From: Mikania micrantha
Taxonomy: Eukaryota > Streptophyta > Magnoliopsida > Asterales > Asteraceae
Length of the DNA stretch: 64,000 nt
NCBI GenBank assembly: GCA_009363875.1
Contig: CM018690.1
Location: 4,452,788-4,516,787, forward strand
Reading direction: 5' to 3'
In this document: piece after piece, positions 22,223-34,181 of the stretch
Layout of the letters: each line of letters opens with the position of its first letter
Position numbering within the stretch: position 1 is the first letter of the stretch
Made by a program: the position numbers and the translations under genes
The notes under the pieces: generated by a model
The model's input: the letters and a program-made list of their open reading frames with translations, nothing else
Database searches by the model: none
What the model was told of the DNA's origin: nothing

Positions 22223-24203
22223 TGTGGCCCACTGACTTTGGCCCAGCTCTAGTAGGTCAGCCTAGGATGGTTAACTAGCCCAACTTTGGCCCAAACAAAA
22301 CCACGTAGCCCATGAGAGCTTATTGGGCCCATGACTAACCTAAGCGGCCCGCGCACACACCCCCGGCCCAAGTATATCATTCGGCCCATGTTATTCTATT
22401 CGGCCCAATAGTGGCCCACACACGAAACCGGTGACTCAAGACTATTAATCCGACCCAAATGTCCAACATTCGACTCAATGGTTTAAATGAAATCTAACTT
22501 GTGGGATAAATGGCTTGGGCCAGTGAGTGATGTTCGGCTACAAAATGTTTCGAACAAGGAGAAGGGGATAGGTTCGGCTCTTGTTCTAGCGAACCTAAGG
22601 GTTTGTTGAGCTTAGGTTCGGTCTGGTGGAAGACTTGACCATTGGTTTGCTGGGCATAGTAGGTCTGGCATCCATGTAAGGGTTCGCCACCTTAGACGCA
22701 GCATGCGGGTTTAGCAACATGAGGTTTTCGTAGCAGCTCAAATAGGTTCGGTTGGGGAGATAGATTCGACTAGTAGGTTCGCCATGGCCAAAAAGGTTCG
22801 CAAGCCATGCATAGGTTCAGCTAGGGTTTCTGCTTGGGTTCGGCTGGCTAGCCCACATCATAAGGTTCGGCCAACATGATCTCTGATAAGGAAACCGTAG
22901 GTTCGCCGCCCCATGGTTCGCCACAACAGGTTCGTGAGGGTGAGGGAGGTTCGGCCAAACTCCAGCTTTTGCGGGCATGGGGTTTGGCTTCCTGCTATCC
23001 CCGAACCTGTAAGTGGTCGTCTCCCTCATCCAGCTCGAAACAGTTGTTGGTCATCCCCACTAGTGGTGTTGTGCTCTAATGGTGTCTCGAAGGTATAGGA
23101 TGTTCGTAGCATAGCTTAAAACCGGCTAAAAGTGATGAGTTGAACATATGTACACGAAAACCCTATTTCCCGAGATTTTCCTTTGCTCATACCTCGGATT
23201 TGGCCGGTGAAAACTACAGATCCTTTGTACTTCTAGGTAGAGGAGGTCGAGAGCTTCGCGTAGGTTCAAGAATCACCAAATTTCGTGGAGAAACGAAGGA
23301 GTTATGGCGATTTGAAGTTGGTTTCTAGTGTGAGAGTGAAAGGTTCGGGAATGGGGGTTTAGTGAGAGAGAGAGCTGATAGAAATGAGGAAAAACACCCT
23401 CATTTGGTGCTTATATACCCTTGAGGTATTCAGGTTCGTTTCGGTTGCTTGGTTCGCGTTTTCGTTGCGTTTCCGGAATTTAACGCGTATTTTAAGTGTT
23501 TTAAATTAAAAAGAGTTGTTTAATTATTTATTTGATGAGTTTCAAAATTGTAAAATATTAAATATTTTATTTTCTTAATTTACTTGTCGTTCGTGTCGTG
23601 TTTCGTTTTCGTTTCGTCAGATCGCGTCACCATCGCGCGTATTCGTTCGAATCGTCATTCGAACGAACACGTCAATGGTTTGGCTTTCTGAATTTTGTTT
23701 TCTACTTCCCAGTCATCATTTCCAGAACGTTAAACTCATGTATATGTTTGTGTGAATCGTCACCCACGCAAACACACTGTCAGTTCGTTATTCTGAAACG
23801 ACACTGCAATATTGTTTTAAATTGTATTTCCTCACTGTCGGACTCAACTAAACATCCTGTTATCACATTGTTTTCACACTGATTTGTCGGCCATCCGATT
23901 CCTGTCGTCTATGGATATCAGATCGCAACCGATTTGTTCTTGTTATTCATTTGAACACTAGTGTTTCTCGTGTTTCGTTGTATTATTTGCACTTAGGTTT
24001 TCACCTAAACAATAACAACTATTGTTTCAAATGAGTGTTGTACTTACGATATTTAAGTTTACACATAAATACGTACAACTGTTTCTTGTATTTTGAATTC
24101 TGTTAATACAAGTACTGTTCTCAAACATGTATTTACACATAGTAACTATTGAAAGTACGCATACCGTACGGACTTGCCGGCCGGTCAGGTACTAGTTGTC
24201 ACA
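22223..24203 (-). mobile_element. Solo or truncated LTR nested in the LTR at 21724
   Basis: Ends ...CCGGTCAGGTACTAGTTGTCACA, the same terminus as the LTR ending at 58020. Left border GTTTG (22218-22222) and right border ATTTG (24204-24208) may be a 5-base duplication with one change. The body from 23090 onward matches 56930-58020 closely. The left part lacks the usual TGTCACACC end, so it may be shortened. It contains GGCCCA motifs (22225-22440) and a GGTTCG(C/G)C array (22560-23010). Confidence 0.65.
22225..23010. repeat. GGCCCA and GGTTCG motif arrays inside the LTR
   Basis: About ten GGCCCA boxes are followed by about twenty GGTTCG boxes spaced 12-30 bases apart. Similar arrays occur in the LTRs at 41262 and 49404. 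Confidence 0.7.
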
Positions 24204-25675
24204 ATTTGAATGTATATTTGTCTTTCCATTATTGTCTAACACAAACAATAGTAATGTTTGAATTCGCTAGTTAAACATCTGCGTAGATCCCATCTACCAA
24301 GTGAGGTTTGTCAAACCTAATAGATCTATCTTCCACTACCACACTTTGCACTACGACAAACTAATCGGTTCGATATGTAAGGACTTTAGTGTTATGTGCA
24401 CACTTATAGTAAACAGCTAACTCATGCAAGTGATATGTATCTAAAAGCGTTAGGTTGCACATGTTTTCTCCCCCAAAACAATAAAAGTAAAAAAGGGTTG
24501 TGTACGCACCTTAGAATGCAAAAGAATGATCAAGTGTTCGTGAAATCGCATAGACAGACTTCTACGAAGAATCTGTGTTATAACAATAACGTTGTGTTAT
24601 TCGTAATGTCAAATCGTGTTTGTGGTCACATACGTGTCAATACACGTATATTAGGTTGTTTGAAACGTACATACAAAAGCATGCACGAATTTAAGTTCGT
24701 TTGTTTAAATCGTATAGGCATATACGATTTCATTTTAAGACACGTAATTATACGTGATTAGGTTTTTGGTCAAAATGTCACTTTTTATCATTTTATTTTG
24801 TTCGGGATTCTATTACGGTTCCAATGAAATTTGAACGAGTCAAAACGGAGTTGTAATGAGAGAGTTAGGGTCAAAAATCCAAAAATGGCATTTTGGTTCA
24901 AAATCGATGAGGCATGGTTTTTTCCCCCTCACAACACACCGATTCTACCAAGCCAACCTGCTAAGGACTTGCATTAGAAACCCCCATTTAATTGTTTTAA
25001 GCATTAAACTCTCGGTTCCTTTTGTTAGCCTTAACCGAACCCATATGGGTCTGATTGACACACAATTCAATCATTTTCGAACTTGAAACGAGAAAGCTTC
25101 AATTCTACGGTTCCAAACGAGTTCAAAGATGGTTTTAATTTAAGTATTAATCATCACAAAGTTCCAATTCTACATAACTTCGAATATGGATACCCAAACA
25201 CACCATTCAATCTTGTTAAATTCGTGTATGTTAATCTGAAATATCATATGTTTTTCATTAAACAACGTATTTTGAAACCATCTGATATGTTTAATTTGAT
25301 TTTCAAACCCATTTGAATATAATTCCCAAAATCACCTTAGCTGATGAACCCTAGATCTCAATATCATACAATTCGACATTGTAATACGAAATCAATTTAG
25401 GGTTTTCTTTAATCAAGTCCTCTCGAATCTAATGGTGTGATTTAATTCGGTGTTTAACCTCGTTTGAATAAAACCCCCAATTCAATATGATGTCAAGAAC
25501 CCTAGATCTCGAAATTATAAAATTCGTTGTTGTTTTATAAAATTAACATGGTGTTTTCGTTTGATAGTCTATTACGAAACTGATGGTGTAATTTAATTCG
25601 ATTATGGAACTTGTTTAGGTAGAATCCCTCAATTAGTAATTAAAGTAAATAAAATAAATAAATAAAATCTAAACG

Positions 25676-25730
25676 AGCCGAGCCGAGCTTGAGCCTTAAC
25701 GAGCCCGGGATCGGCTCGTTTACACCCCTA
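25676..25730. mobile_element. Terminus of a hAT-like element
   Basis: ACGAGCCGAGCCGAGCTTGAG repeats lead into GGCTCGTTTACACCCCTAA, the inverse of the common TTAGGGGTGTAAACGAGCC end. The other end was not found. Confidence 0.45.
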
Positions 25731-26344
25731 ACTACCATTGTTTAACTGATCATATCTATACTACCATGAAATGTAGCACATCAAATATAATGTTTGAATT
25801 CTACAATTAATGTTTGTGTTCATCACAAATGTTTGTAATAATACCAAATGTTGAAAATGTTTGTGCTTATAATTTAAAATCTAAAAGTGTTGGAGGGTGA
25901 GGTATGATAGCATATCATGTATGTTTAAACAGACGTTAGAAGCAGGTGAAATGTAAATGAAAGCAACAGGAGCATGTAATTATTTTAAATGGAAATGGAA
26001 ACAGCAAGATATAATTATTTTCATAGATCTAAAACCGCCTCAAAAGTGGCACACTTCCAAGTACTTAAACCGCCTCTAGTCCAACCGCGTCTAAAGATGA
26101 TCACACCAAATAAAACACAACATTTTATGGTTAAGTGTTCACCGTGGTCCAAAACCGTGTCTAATGTTCAATTTCATCAACCATACCAAAAATTGCTTCT
26201 AGAAATCGATATTTAATTAGTTTTACGGTGCCTTCACAATCGTTACCTTTCGTAAATGTATTGATATATAATGCTTTCCGTCACCCATTTCTTATATGAA
26301 TGCTAATACTTATTAACCATTTAATTTCTTCTATTTATTTCTTT
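25731..26344. other. No feature recognised
   Basis: AT-rich sequence with repeated ACCGC(C/G)TC phrases near 26030-26090; nothing that I can assign. Confidence 0.4.
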
Positions 26345-26352
26345 CTAAATCT

Positions 26353-27134
26353 CAGTGTTGTAAAAATCGCTAGTCGCTAGTCGGTCGGCGAGGTAGGGAC
26401 TAGGGATTAATCGGATTGGAATTTTATATGTAATTTTAAAAATTTTAAACATATATACAATTTTTTTATATATAAAATTTCAAATACCTAAAAATTTTAA
26501 CCAATTAATTAATGATTTATAGGGTAATAATTAATAATAACTCCTTTCAATTTTCTTCCTGAATAAAAAAACCCATAAAAATAAACCCAATATACTTCTC
26601 AGCCCACAAAGAATTGTTAACCCATTATGTTTATTCCCCTTCCCGTTCTCACTTCTCAGTTCTCACCCTCTCTCGTTCTCTCGCTCGCCTTCTCGTTTCC
26701 AGCTAGGGCAAACACGCACACATCCATGTGTTTCTTCTCCATCTCCAGGCTGTTGCTTCTTCTTCTCGCCACACTCCATCGATTCCGACAGCCATCACCA
26801 TCCTGTCTCGCCAAATTCATGACTGAGTTCGGCTGGAATCTTAGGTGAGTCATTCTCTTTTCGTTCTTGTTGGTTAGATCGAAGTAATCTTGCTGATATC
26901 CCTCGAATTTGGCTGATATATGGCCGATTAGGACTGGCTAAGTCATCGGAATAGTCAAAATAGTTTGATTTTAAGGTGTATTCATTAGTCCGATTCTCCT
27001 GATTTTGACCGATTTTGGCCGATTTTGACCGGCTAGCGATTAATGGACCGACTAGGTAAAAATTAATCAGAAGACGGCCGACTAGCGACTAATCGCCGAT
27101 TAATCGGCAAGTAATCACGATTTCTATAACACTG
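26353..27134. mobile_element. hAT-like element, 782 bp, with gene-like cargo
   Basis: Ends are CAGTGTTGTAAAAATCG and CGATTTCTATAACACTG, a 17-base inverted repeat with two mismatches. CTAAATCT at 26345-26352 and CTAAATCC at 27135-27142 form an 8-base duplication with one change. Near the ends are CTAGTCGGTCGGCG and GATTAATCGGC motifs. The middle (26570-26860) is pyrimidine-rich, has an ATG frame of up to 73 codons at 26627-26848 with Leu-rich sequence, and a clean CTTAG/GTGAGT donor at about 26844. That pattern suggests a captured first exon of a host gene, which I cannot name. Confidence 0.75.
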
Positions 27135-27142
27135 CTAAATCC

Positions 27143-27855
27143 CACATTGATACATTATAAGTTTTTTTACCATCATCAGCTAAATAAACTACAAAACATA
27201 TTTATTCTTATTTATAATTTTACTGTGTTTTGTGCTAATTTCATTGTATTTTGATTTTGAATTGAAAATATTTTAATTTTGATATATGTGTTGTTTTTAT
27301 GCTTAACACATATATATTATTAGTATTGTAATTGTTCATTTATGTATTATTTCCATATCACTAAACATCTTAAATTGAATAGAATTCACAACATGTAACT
27401 TATTTTCGTACTTCATATGTTAACTACAGTTCTTATTTATATATTCATTGCTTTTTAACGTGTTTAAATATAATTCATAATAAAAAATTTATTTAATCTA
27501 TTATATTTATTAAAAATTTATACATATAAAATATTAATTTAAATTACATTAAAATTTGATACTTCATAATTTTCAACGAAATAAAAAATATATATAAATG
27601 CTAATAATACTTTGTATTTAAATAATTCAAAAATATATTTTTTTCCCATACTTATTCCTTAATGAAAAGCAAATACAAAAAAATCACTTTATTGAAGATT
27701 GAAAAGATTATAATTCGTAATAATTCAAGTTTAAGAATTTGAAATATGATACAAAAAATTTCCAATATGATTTCAACAATATATTTACCGCATTAAATCA
27801 TGAATAGAAATGTGTTTATAACAATATAATGAAGTGGTTCAAGATAACAAATGTG
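27143..27855. other. Very AT-rich stretch, no feature recognised
   Basis: Mostly A/T runs; no coding or transposon terminus. Confidence 0.4.
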
Positions 27856-27861
27856 GTGTTT

Positions 27862-28620
27862 TTTTTTTTGTTTACGATTATGAAGGAACCAGTAATACAT
27901 TTTTCTGGAAAACCTTATCTTTATCCCTAAGATCAAAAGGACAAATTGTTTTAATTATTGCTTTCAATGGGATTCATCTTTGTAGATAGAATAACACATT
28001 CTTGATTTCTTATTTTATTAAATCTCACTAAGGACTCCATCAAATAGTGAGATTCCAGAGTTATTAAAGAAAACATCATCGATCATCGATTATATGGGAC
28101 CAAGCTTCAATGGTACACAAACATGGTTTTGAAGCGTTTGATAGAACTTTAAAATATATTTTTCATGTCCAATAATTCTAACTTACCATTAGGAGGAAAA
28201 ACAATTGTTTTTGGTAGAGATTTTAGACAAATTCTTTCTATTATTCTAAGTGGTACAAGACAAGATATTGTTAATACTTCTTTAAGTTCTTACCTTTGGG
28301 ATAATTGCAAAGTACTTAGGCTAATAAAAAACATGTGGTTAACTTTAGGAAGTGAGGTTAATGATATTCAACAAACAAGTATATTTGCATAGTGGTTACT
28401 GGATTTAGATGAAGGAAAAATAGGTGGCTCTAATGATGGTGAGACGATTATAGACGTACCTGGTGATCTTTAGATTATGGAGTCAGTTTATCCTATTTCT
28501 AGTCTTATTGATTTTGTTTATCATTCCATTCTTTAGAATTGAAAAAAAAATCTATTTTTTCCAAGAAAGAGTCATTATAGCACGCACAATGAAGGTGTAG
28601 ACGAAATCAATGCTCACTCG

Positions 28621-28674
<54 letters not shown>

Positions 28675-29139
28675 CCAGGAAATATAAAGGAATACTTAAG
28701 TTCAGATACTATTTGTAAGTTAGAGCATATACATGAAGGTCTTGATCAAAGTTTATACTCAATTGACGTACTAAATGGCCTTAAAATTTTTGGTTTGCCT
28801 AATCTCAAGTTAGTACTAAAGATTGGTGTCCCTATGATGTTACTAAGAAATGTTGATAAAAAAAAGGTTTATGCAACAAGACTCGATTAAAGATCATCTT
28901 ACTTGGAAGTTGTGTTATTGAAGGAGAAGGTATATTTAGAAGTCATAGGTAATCTAATATTCATTCCTAGATTAAATAAAACACCGTTAGATAAGAATAT
29001 TTCATTTGAATTTCTAAGAAGACAATTTCATCCAATATTATCTTTTGCAATAACAATAAATAAAATGTTACACCCAACCAACGACAAAATACGTTGGGGC
29101 GCTAGTTTGATTGTTCATAAGCTCATGTTGCTATGTTAA
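27862..29139 (+). pseudogene. Helitron PIF1-like helicase, decayed
   Basis: Fragments follow the order of the helicase domain of Helitron RepHel proteins: a degraded Walker A (EGTSNTFFW instead of the usual GTGKTxLW), the Walker B region IWDQASMVHKHGFEAFDRTL (about 28095), GGKTIVFGRDFRQIL, SYLWDNCKVLRL, VDEINAHS, YLSSDTIC, LDQSLYSIDVLNGLKIFGLP, GVPMMLLRNVD, and FIPRLNKTPLDKNISFEFLR with RRQFHPILSFAITINK. There are frameshifts near 28165, stops at 28390, 28471 and 28888, and a (TA)n tract at 28621-28671 within the coding region. The lost Walker A lysine alone would abolish ATPase activity. No Rep nuclease part was found in the window. Confidence 0.85.
28621..28671. repeat. (TA)n microsatellite inside the helicase remnant
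   Basis: About 50 bases of TA between VDEINAHS and the FPGN segment, so it arose within coding sequence. Confidence 0.95.
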
Positions 29140-31094
29140 AGTTTGAATAATTTAAACAACCATTTAATAACAATCAACCATGCATTCAATCAACCATTTA
29201 AATTGTCATCACAAGAATTCAAAAACCTAAACATTACATAACAAAATTCTAAACAATTGTTTTCAAAACTAAACTAAGTCACACGGTTTATCTTATATCT
29301 TCACTAAGCTTCCTTAGCTTGTTACAAACGTAAAATAAAAGTTTGTCAACTATTTGAATATTTGGTGAGATCACACAATTAGTTTAATAATACGTAGAAA
29401 AAGATGCAAACCATAGCCTAACTAGATAATGTATCAAAAGCATAGCATGAATACAAGATCGACAAATAAGAATGAATAACCAATAGTGTCCAAACAAGTA
29501 TCCATACAACATGTTAATTTAAGTATATCAATACTATAAATTATAATTTGTAATTCAACAAGTTGATAGGTGTATTTTTCACCTTTTTAACACAATGACA
29601 AAAGCCAATGTGAATATGTCATCTAACACACATAGAATCAAATACTAGCTTGCTTGACTAATAACACACATAGAATCAAATCAATACATTGTATAGAGCA
29701 TATCATCTAATACATAAACAAACTAGGTCTAAGGCTTATATCATACTTTTAATAATTGCTAGAATTGAATCAAGTTTAAATAGGTACGAGTGTAACATAC
29801 CTAAAAGCAAAATATATAGAGAGGGAGCATGAGAAGTTAGATGGATGAGTTTGTAGCTTTAACATAAGATGTTAAGTTGTAACTCAATGAGTATCCAATC
29901 CAAACAATCAACCTAGATAATTACGTGATTATAAGTTAATGAAGTTTGATATGGTTTAAAAGAGTTCTTAGTTTACTACAACAAAATCATATAATTCGGG
30001 TTTTGATCAAACAGTTGAACATTTAGAAACTATTTTAGTTTGTTTTGTTTAAGAGGTTTTACAATAAATTTAGTTATCAAAACCTTAGGTATGGTTATTT
30101 AGTTTTATCTTAAAAGTTTATTATTAAATAAAAAGAGAATTTTAAACATTTTAAATCTTAAATAAAATTGTGGAGTTTAAATAAGGTTTTTTAAATAATT
30201 TAATGATTTTATTTAGTAAGGAATTCTGTCTTGGTAAACTCATAATTATTAACTAATAACTAAATATTATATTAATTATTTACTCAATGATTGTAATATA
30301 TATTGCTTTTTGAAGTGTTTTAGAATAATTTAGATTTCTTTACACGGAATTTGTCAATTAGTTATTTGTCACATTATATATATAAAAATATATATTAAGA
30401 TTTAATGATTATAAAGAAATAACCTTAATTATTTGTATAACCTCAGATAACTAAATATTGATATTTATGTTTGAATTTTTTATTATTATTTCATTTTATT
30501 ATTATAATTATTTAAAAAAAGTTAAGTAATAATATTTTATAAAATTTGGTGTTAAAATAAAAAAAATTAGTTGAAAAATAGGAGAGGAATGGATTAAGAA
30601 CAAAACCAAGGCACAACTAAGGTTCGATTTCAGGTCAAACACCGACGCCTATCACAACCAGTTGATCTAGACTTTTAATTGAGCGAATATCCGTTCGAAA
30701 AATACATGTATATTTGGGTTCTTTCCCCAAATCAGTTTTCAATTAAGAACCCTAATTTTCCCTTTTGTTCAAATGTAAAACTGCTCAAAGTCGGTTTTGA
30801 AGTATAAAATAAAATATTAAAATAAAATCTATGAGGAATTTAATATTCGAAATATAAAAGAAAATATTAAAAGGATAAAGTCGGTTTTGAAGTCTAAAGG
30901 AACGTGGAATCCAAACTTCCCGAGGTAAAGCCAAAAGGTCGGGAGTTTGGTGAACGCCACGCCTTCTTTTTTCTCACGATAATTTGGCTATATATCGTCT
31001 CAAACAATTTACCAATCTGGCTGGCTACGCCAGCACGTGTTGTATGAATGTTCTCAAGAAATGGAAAAATAGAATAGAAAAAAAAAAATGTAAA
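29140..31094. other. AT-rich stretch, no feature recognised
   Basis: No gene, RNA or complete transposon seen. A small GC-richer part at 30600-31080 has no recognisable protein. Confidence 0.4.
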
Positions 31095-31317
31095 GGGTTG
31101 TTTGTTTGCATCTAAATGACATTAAGATGTTATCTTTGAATTGGTTCATAATCTCTTAACAATTCCGACTTAGGCTTACCTCTTAACCATTCTGAGGTTA
31201 TGAACCATTACCAACCTCTTAACCATTCAGTATTAAGGATATTTTTTAACCATTCACATGTTATAAACCATTAAGATGTAACCTCTGAATGAGATTAAGA
31301 GACTACCAAACAGGGCC
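31095..31317. mobile_element. MITE with AGGCCCTGTTTG-type ends
   Basis: Left GGGTTGTTTGTTTGCATCTA and right AGACTACCAAACAGGGCC form a degenerate inverted repeat; inside are repeated CTCTTAACCATT boxes. The flanks TAA and TTA do not match exactly, so the superfamily is unsure. Confidence 0.55.
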
Positions 31318-31377
31318 TTAGTAGTTATCTGATTATTATCGACCTCTTTCATTTATATATATATATATATATATATA

Positions 31378-31761
31378 GGGGTTGGATCCAGTCAGAAGGG
31401 ATTTTTGCCTAAGAAGAGTAAGAAGCAATAGAAATTTGACACGTGTCATCATAAAACAGTAATACAGTACAAAAAACGAAATACAACACAAAAAGAAACA
31501 AAATCCAGTACAAAAAATCAAAAATCTAGTACAAAAAAATCCAGTACAAAAAAAATAAAATATAATACAAAAAACAAAAATCCAATACAAAAAACCACAA
31601 AAATACAGTATAAAAAATATAGAACAAATCTAGTACAAAAAAAAAAATAAAAATCTAGTATAAAAAATAAAATTTTATACCTAAATTATGTGACACGTGT
31701 CAAATTCTTATTAGTTCTCACTCTTTTTAGGCAAAAAGCTCTTCTTATTTGATCCTTCCCC
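31378..31761. mobile_element. (TA)n-bordered MITE, family M1, copy 2
   Basis: GGGGTTGGATCCAGTCAGAA at the left and CTTATTTGATCCTTCCCC at the right, between (TA)n tracts. The AAGAAGAGTAAGAA arm and its inverse CTCACTCTTTTTAGGC are clear. The core repeats AGTACAAAAAA, the opposite orientation to copy 1. CACGTG is present at both ends (31440-31445 and 31694-31699). Confidence 0.8.
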
Positions 31762-31773
31762 TATATATATATA

Positions 31774-32363
31774 GGGAAAAGATAAAATGAAAAACCACAT
31801 CTCAATGAGAAAACCGCGAAAACAATTCAAAAATCACGTAAAACGAACGTTTTTTTTTTGAAGTTTTTTTACATGTTTGTAACACTATTGGACACATTTT
31901 TATACAAAAAATAAAAAAAGCTCCGACCAAATATTTTTAAAAAAATATTTTATAAAAAGTCTATTTTGCCTAAGAAGGCTAAAAAAGATTTTAAAAATCT
32001 CTAAAACCAACTCAAACGAACTCCGATTGAACTCATTTCGATGACATTGAAACCGTCTAATCGAACTCTACAATATTTGCTTTTTGGTTTTAGCTTTAAC
32101 AACTAATTTTAGATTTTCGATTTTAGGGCATGTTTTTTAACTTTTAGGTTTTATCTTTATGTTTATGGTTTATTTTTATAATTTTGGTTTAATTATTAGG
32201 GTTTATTGTTTATGATTTAAGGTTTACGTTTTAGGAAATTACAAGTTGGTGCGAATGATGTAAAAATGAATTCAATCGGAGTTTGTTTGAGTCGGTTTTC
32301 GAGTTTTTAATAATCCTTCTTAGCCTTCTTAGGCAAAAAATACTTTTTAGGGGAACCTTCCCC

Positions 32364-32364
<1 letters not shown>
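31774..32364. mobile_element. (TA)n-bordered foldback MITE, family M2
   Basis: Lies between TATATATA and (TG)n(TA)n. Inverted arms of about 85 bases at 31953-32036 and 32262-32351 share TTGCCTAAGAAGGCTAA and CAAACGAACTCCGATTGAA. The outer left 170 bases have no matching arm, so it may be composite. Confidence 0.6.
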
Positions 32365-32397
<33 letters not shown>

Positions 32398-32400
32398 CAC
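32365..32400. repeat. (TG)n(TA)n microsatellite
   Basis: TGTGTGTGTGTGT passes into TATATATATATA. Confidence 0.9.
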
Positions 32401-32730
32401 GTGGTAATGATATTTTAAAAAGGCTAAGGCGACACGGAGTGGTGATCGGGGAGAGCTTGGAAAGGAATCCACCGAACTGGGGCCGGCTGGGAACACCGGG
32501 CCCCCCGTTTCGGCTCGGGATAAAGTGGGATGTGGTCACCGAATCAGGCCGAGGCCGAGGAGGGGAAAAAGAACCATTGGAGTCGACCGTTGTGCTCCAT
32601 GCCGTTGGGATTTAAACAAAAAAAATTCCAATTTTGTTCCTATTTAAACAACTTTAAACAACCAAAAATCTCACACTTTTCTCTCATCTTCTACAATCTA
32701 TACACTAAATTTATAAAATTTTCAAGTAAA

Positions 32731-34154
32731 ATGGAAAGATGTTCATCACGTGGTGGGTTGTCAAGCAAAAAATTTAGAAAACCACGACCAAAAAATATAC
32801 AAACGGCTCAAATGAACCCGCTCAACACACCCGGGTATCGTCCACAAATGCCATCTCCAAATCAACCAAACTTCTACTACGATCCAATGAACCCGGCTCA
32901 ATATTTGCAATATTCACCGGGCACTCAACAACAATTTAATCGGTGGGAGCAATCATATCAACAAGATCAACAAAGTTATCAACAATTCGATCAACAAGCT
33001 CCATTTCAAGGTAATTTTTATACGTTTATTTTTATATTTTTATTTTTATATTTTTACTTTTATATTTTATTTTTATATGTTTATTTTTATATATTATTTT
33101 TATGTTTAGACTATCGTGACCATAATCAAGATGAATCGGATTCAAGCGAACATAATAAAAGTGTTCAAGTCGAGTCAGAAGAAGAAGAAGAACAGGTTAG
33201 GCGAACGGGAAAGAAAGCAATATGAAAGAAAGCACCGGCCAAACGTTGGTATGATGAAGAAGAGGTTGCGTTAGCTAGATCTTGGCTAACTATTTCTGAA
33301 AATCCCGATGTTGGTAATGCGCAAAAAAGGGATGGTTTTTATAGAAAGGTATTTTTTAACATTGTTTAAGTTAAAAAAAATCACGGTTGATGCTTAAATT
33401 TAAATTGTTTATATGTAGGTAACCGATCATTTTCACCATCTCATGAAGGATAACTCGAGGGTTGTTGATCAAATCTATTCCAAATGGAACGATTTGAACT
33501 CCGCCATGAAGAAATGGAATGGTTTTTACCAACAGGCTTCAATGAATCGCAAAAGCGGCGAAGGGGATGGACATGTTTTGAAAAAGGCCATGACGTGGTC
33601 AAGTCAAAGGGATTCCCTCACATCCAAGCGTGGAAGATGGTTCGCGATAACTCTTTATGGTGCGACATTCCACCAGTAAGTTGTTGGTCGCAATCTACAA
33701 CAAAAAAGACCGAAGCCAAACTAGTCAATGGGTAGTACGAACGCCCACATCAACCTTGATGATGACGAAGACGTTGACGGCCAACATGATCGTGATCGCC
33801 CACACATTTACTATGAACCGGATAGGCCAACAAGAAAGGGAAAAAGAACGGCCGCGTCCTCCTCGTCGCATGAGGAGTTAATTCAACAAATGGCGGAATT
33901 CAACTCGTTCAACAAAGAGGAATCCCAACAAAGAATTCGCTTTCGAGAAGGAAAAACTCCGTGTTTTGCAAGAGGAGAAAGACGCACGCATCCAGTTAAT
34001 GTGCCGACAACAGGCCTTAGACGAACAACAAAAGGCTGTAGATTTAAAGTTCATGATGAAAGACCACACAATTTATCAAGAACCAATACTACAACTGATT
34101 CTCGATCGTAAACGAGAAATTGCTGCACGTTGGGGATGGCATTGCCCTTTCTAG
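32731..34154 (+). pseudogene. PIF/Harbinger ORF1-type gene (Myb/SANT plus NAM-associated domain), broken
   Basis: First exon 32731-33009 begins MERCSSRGG and is rich in Pro, Asn and Gln. After a 98-base intron come an acidic stretch, APAKRWYDEEEVALARSWLT (the SANT-like part), an intron at 33349-33418, then SKWNDLNSAMKKWNGFYQQ, GFPHIQAWKMVRDNSLW, AHINLDDDEDV, and a C-terminal coiled stretch ending ILDRKREIAARWGWHCPF. It has a TGA at 33223-33225 inside a small local duplication, and frameshifts near 33590, 33720 and 33945, so no full protein can be made. The gene would bind element ends or nuclear DNA together with a Harbinger transposase. It is a relative of the minus-strand copy at 9646-10850. 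Confidence 0.8.
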
Positions 34155-34181
34155 GTTTTTTAATTTAATTTTTTAGGTTGT

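Larger units (their letters stand above)
21724..25650 (-). mobile_element. LTR (minus orientation), truncated, interrupted by another LTR
   Basis: Begins TGTCACACCCTCAAATTCAC, the inverse of an LTR end GGGTGTGACA. Its sequence is the reverse complement of the solo LTR at 38376-41107 over most of its length (for example the CGTCCTAAATGGTATGATTCC block, the TAGTCATGATAGCTAG block, and the 151-base repeat near 25350-25640). A second LTR sits at 22223-24203. Homology stops near 25640, where another transposon end is found, so no target duplication remains. Confidence 0.75.

Noticed and set aside
24396..25316. Three consecutive plus-strand frames of 76-121 codons
   Set aside because: They lie in the LTR of the 38376 family, on the opposite strand, and show no retroviral or host protein motif.
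32530..33225. A single 231-codon protein read straight through the region
   Set aside because: It runs through an obvious AT-rich intron (33010-33107); the spliced ORF1 model from 32731 explains the sequence better.
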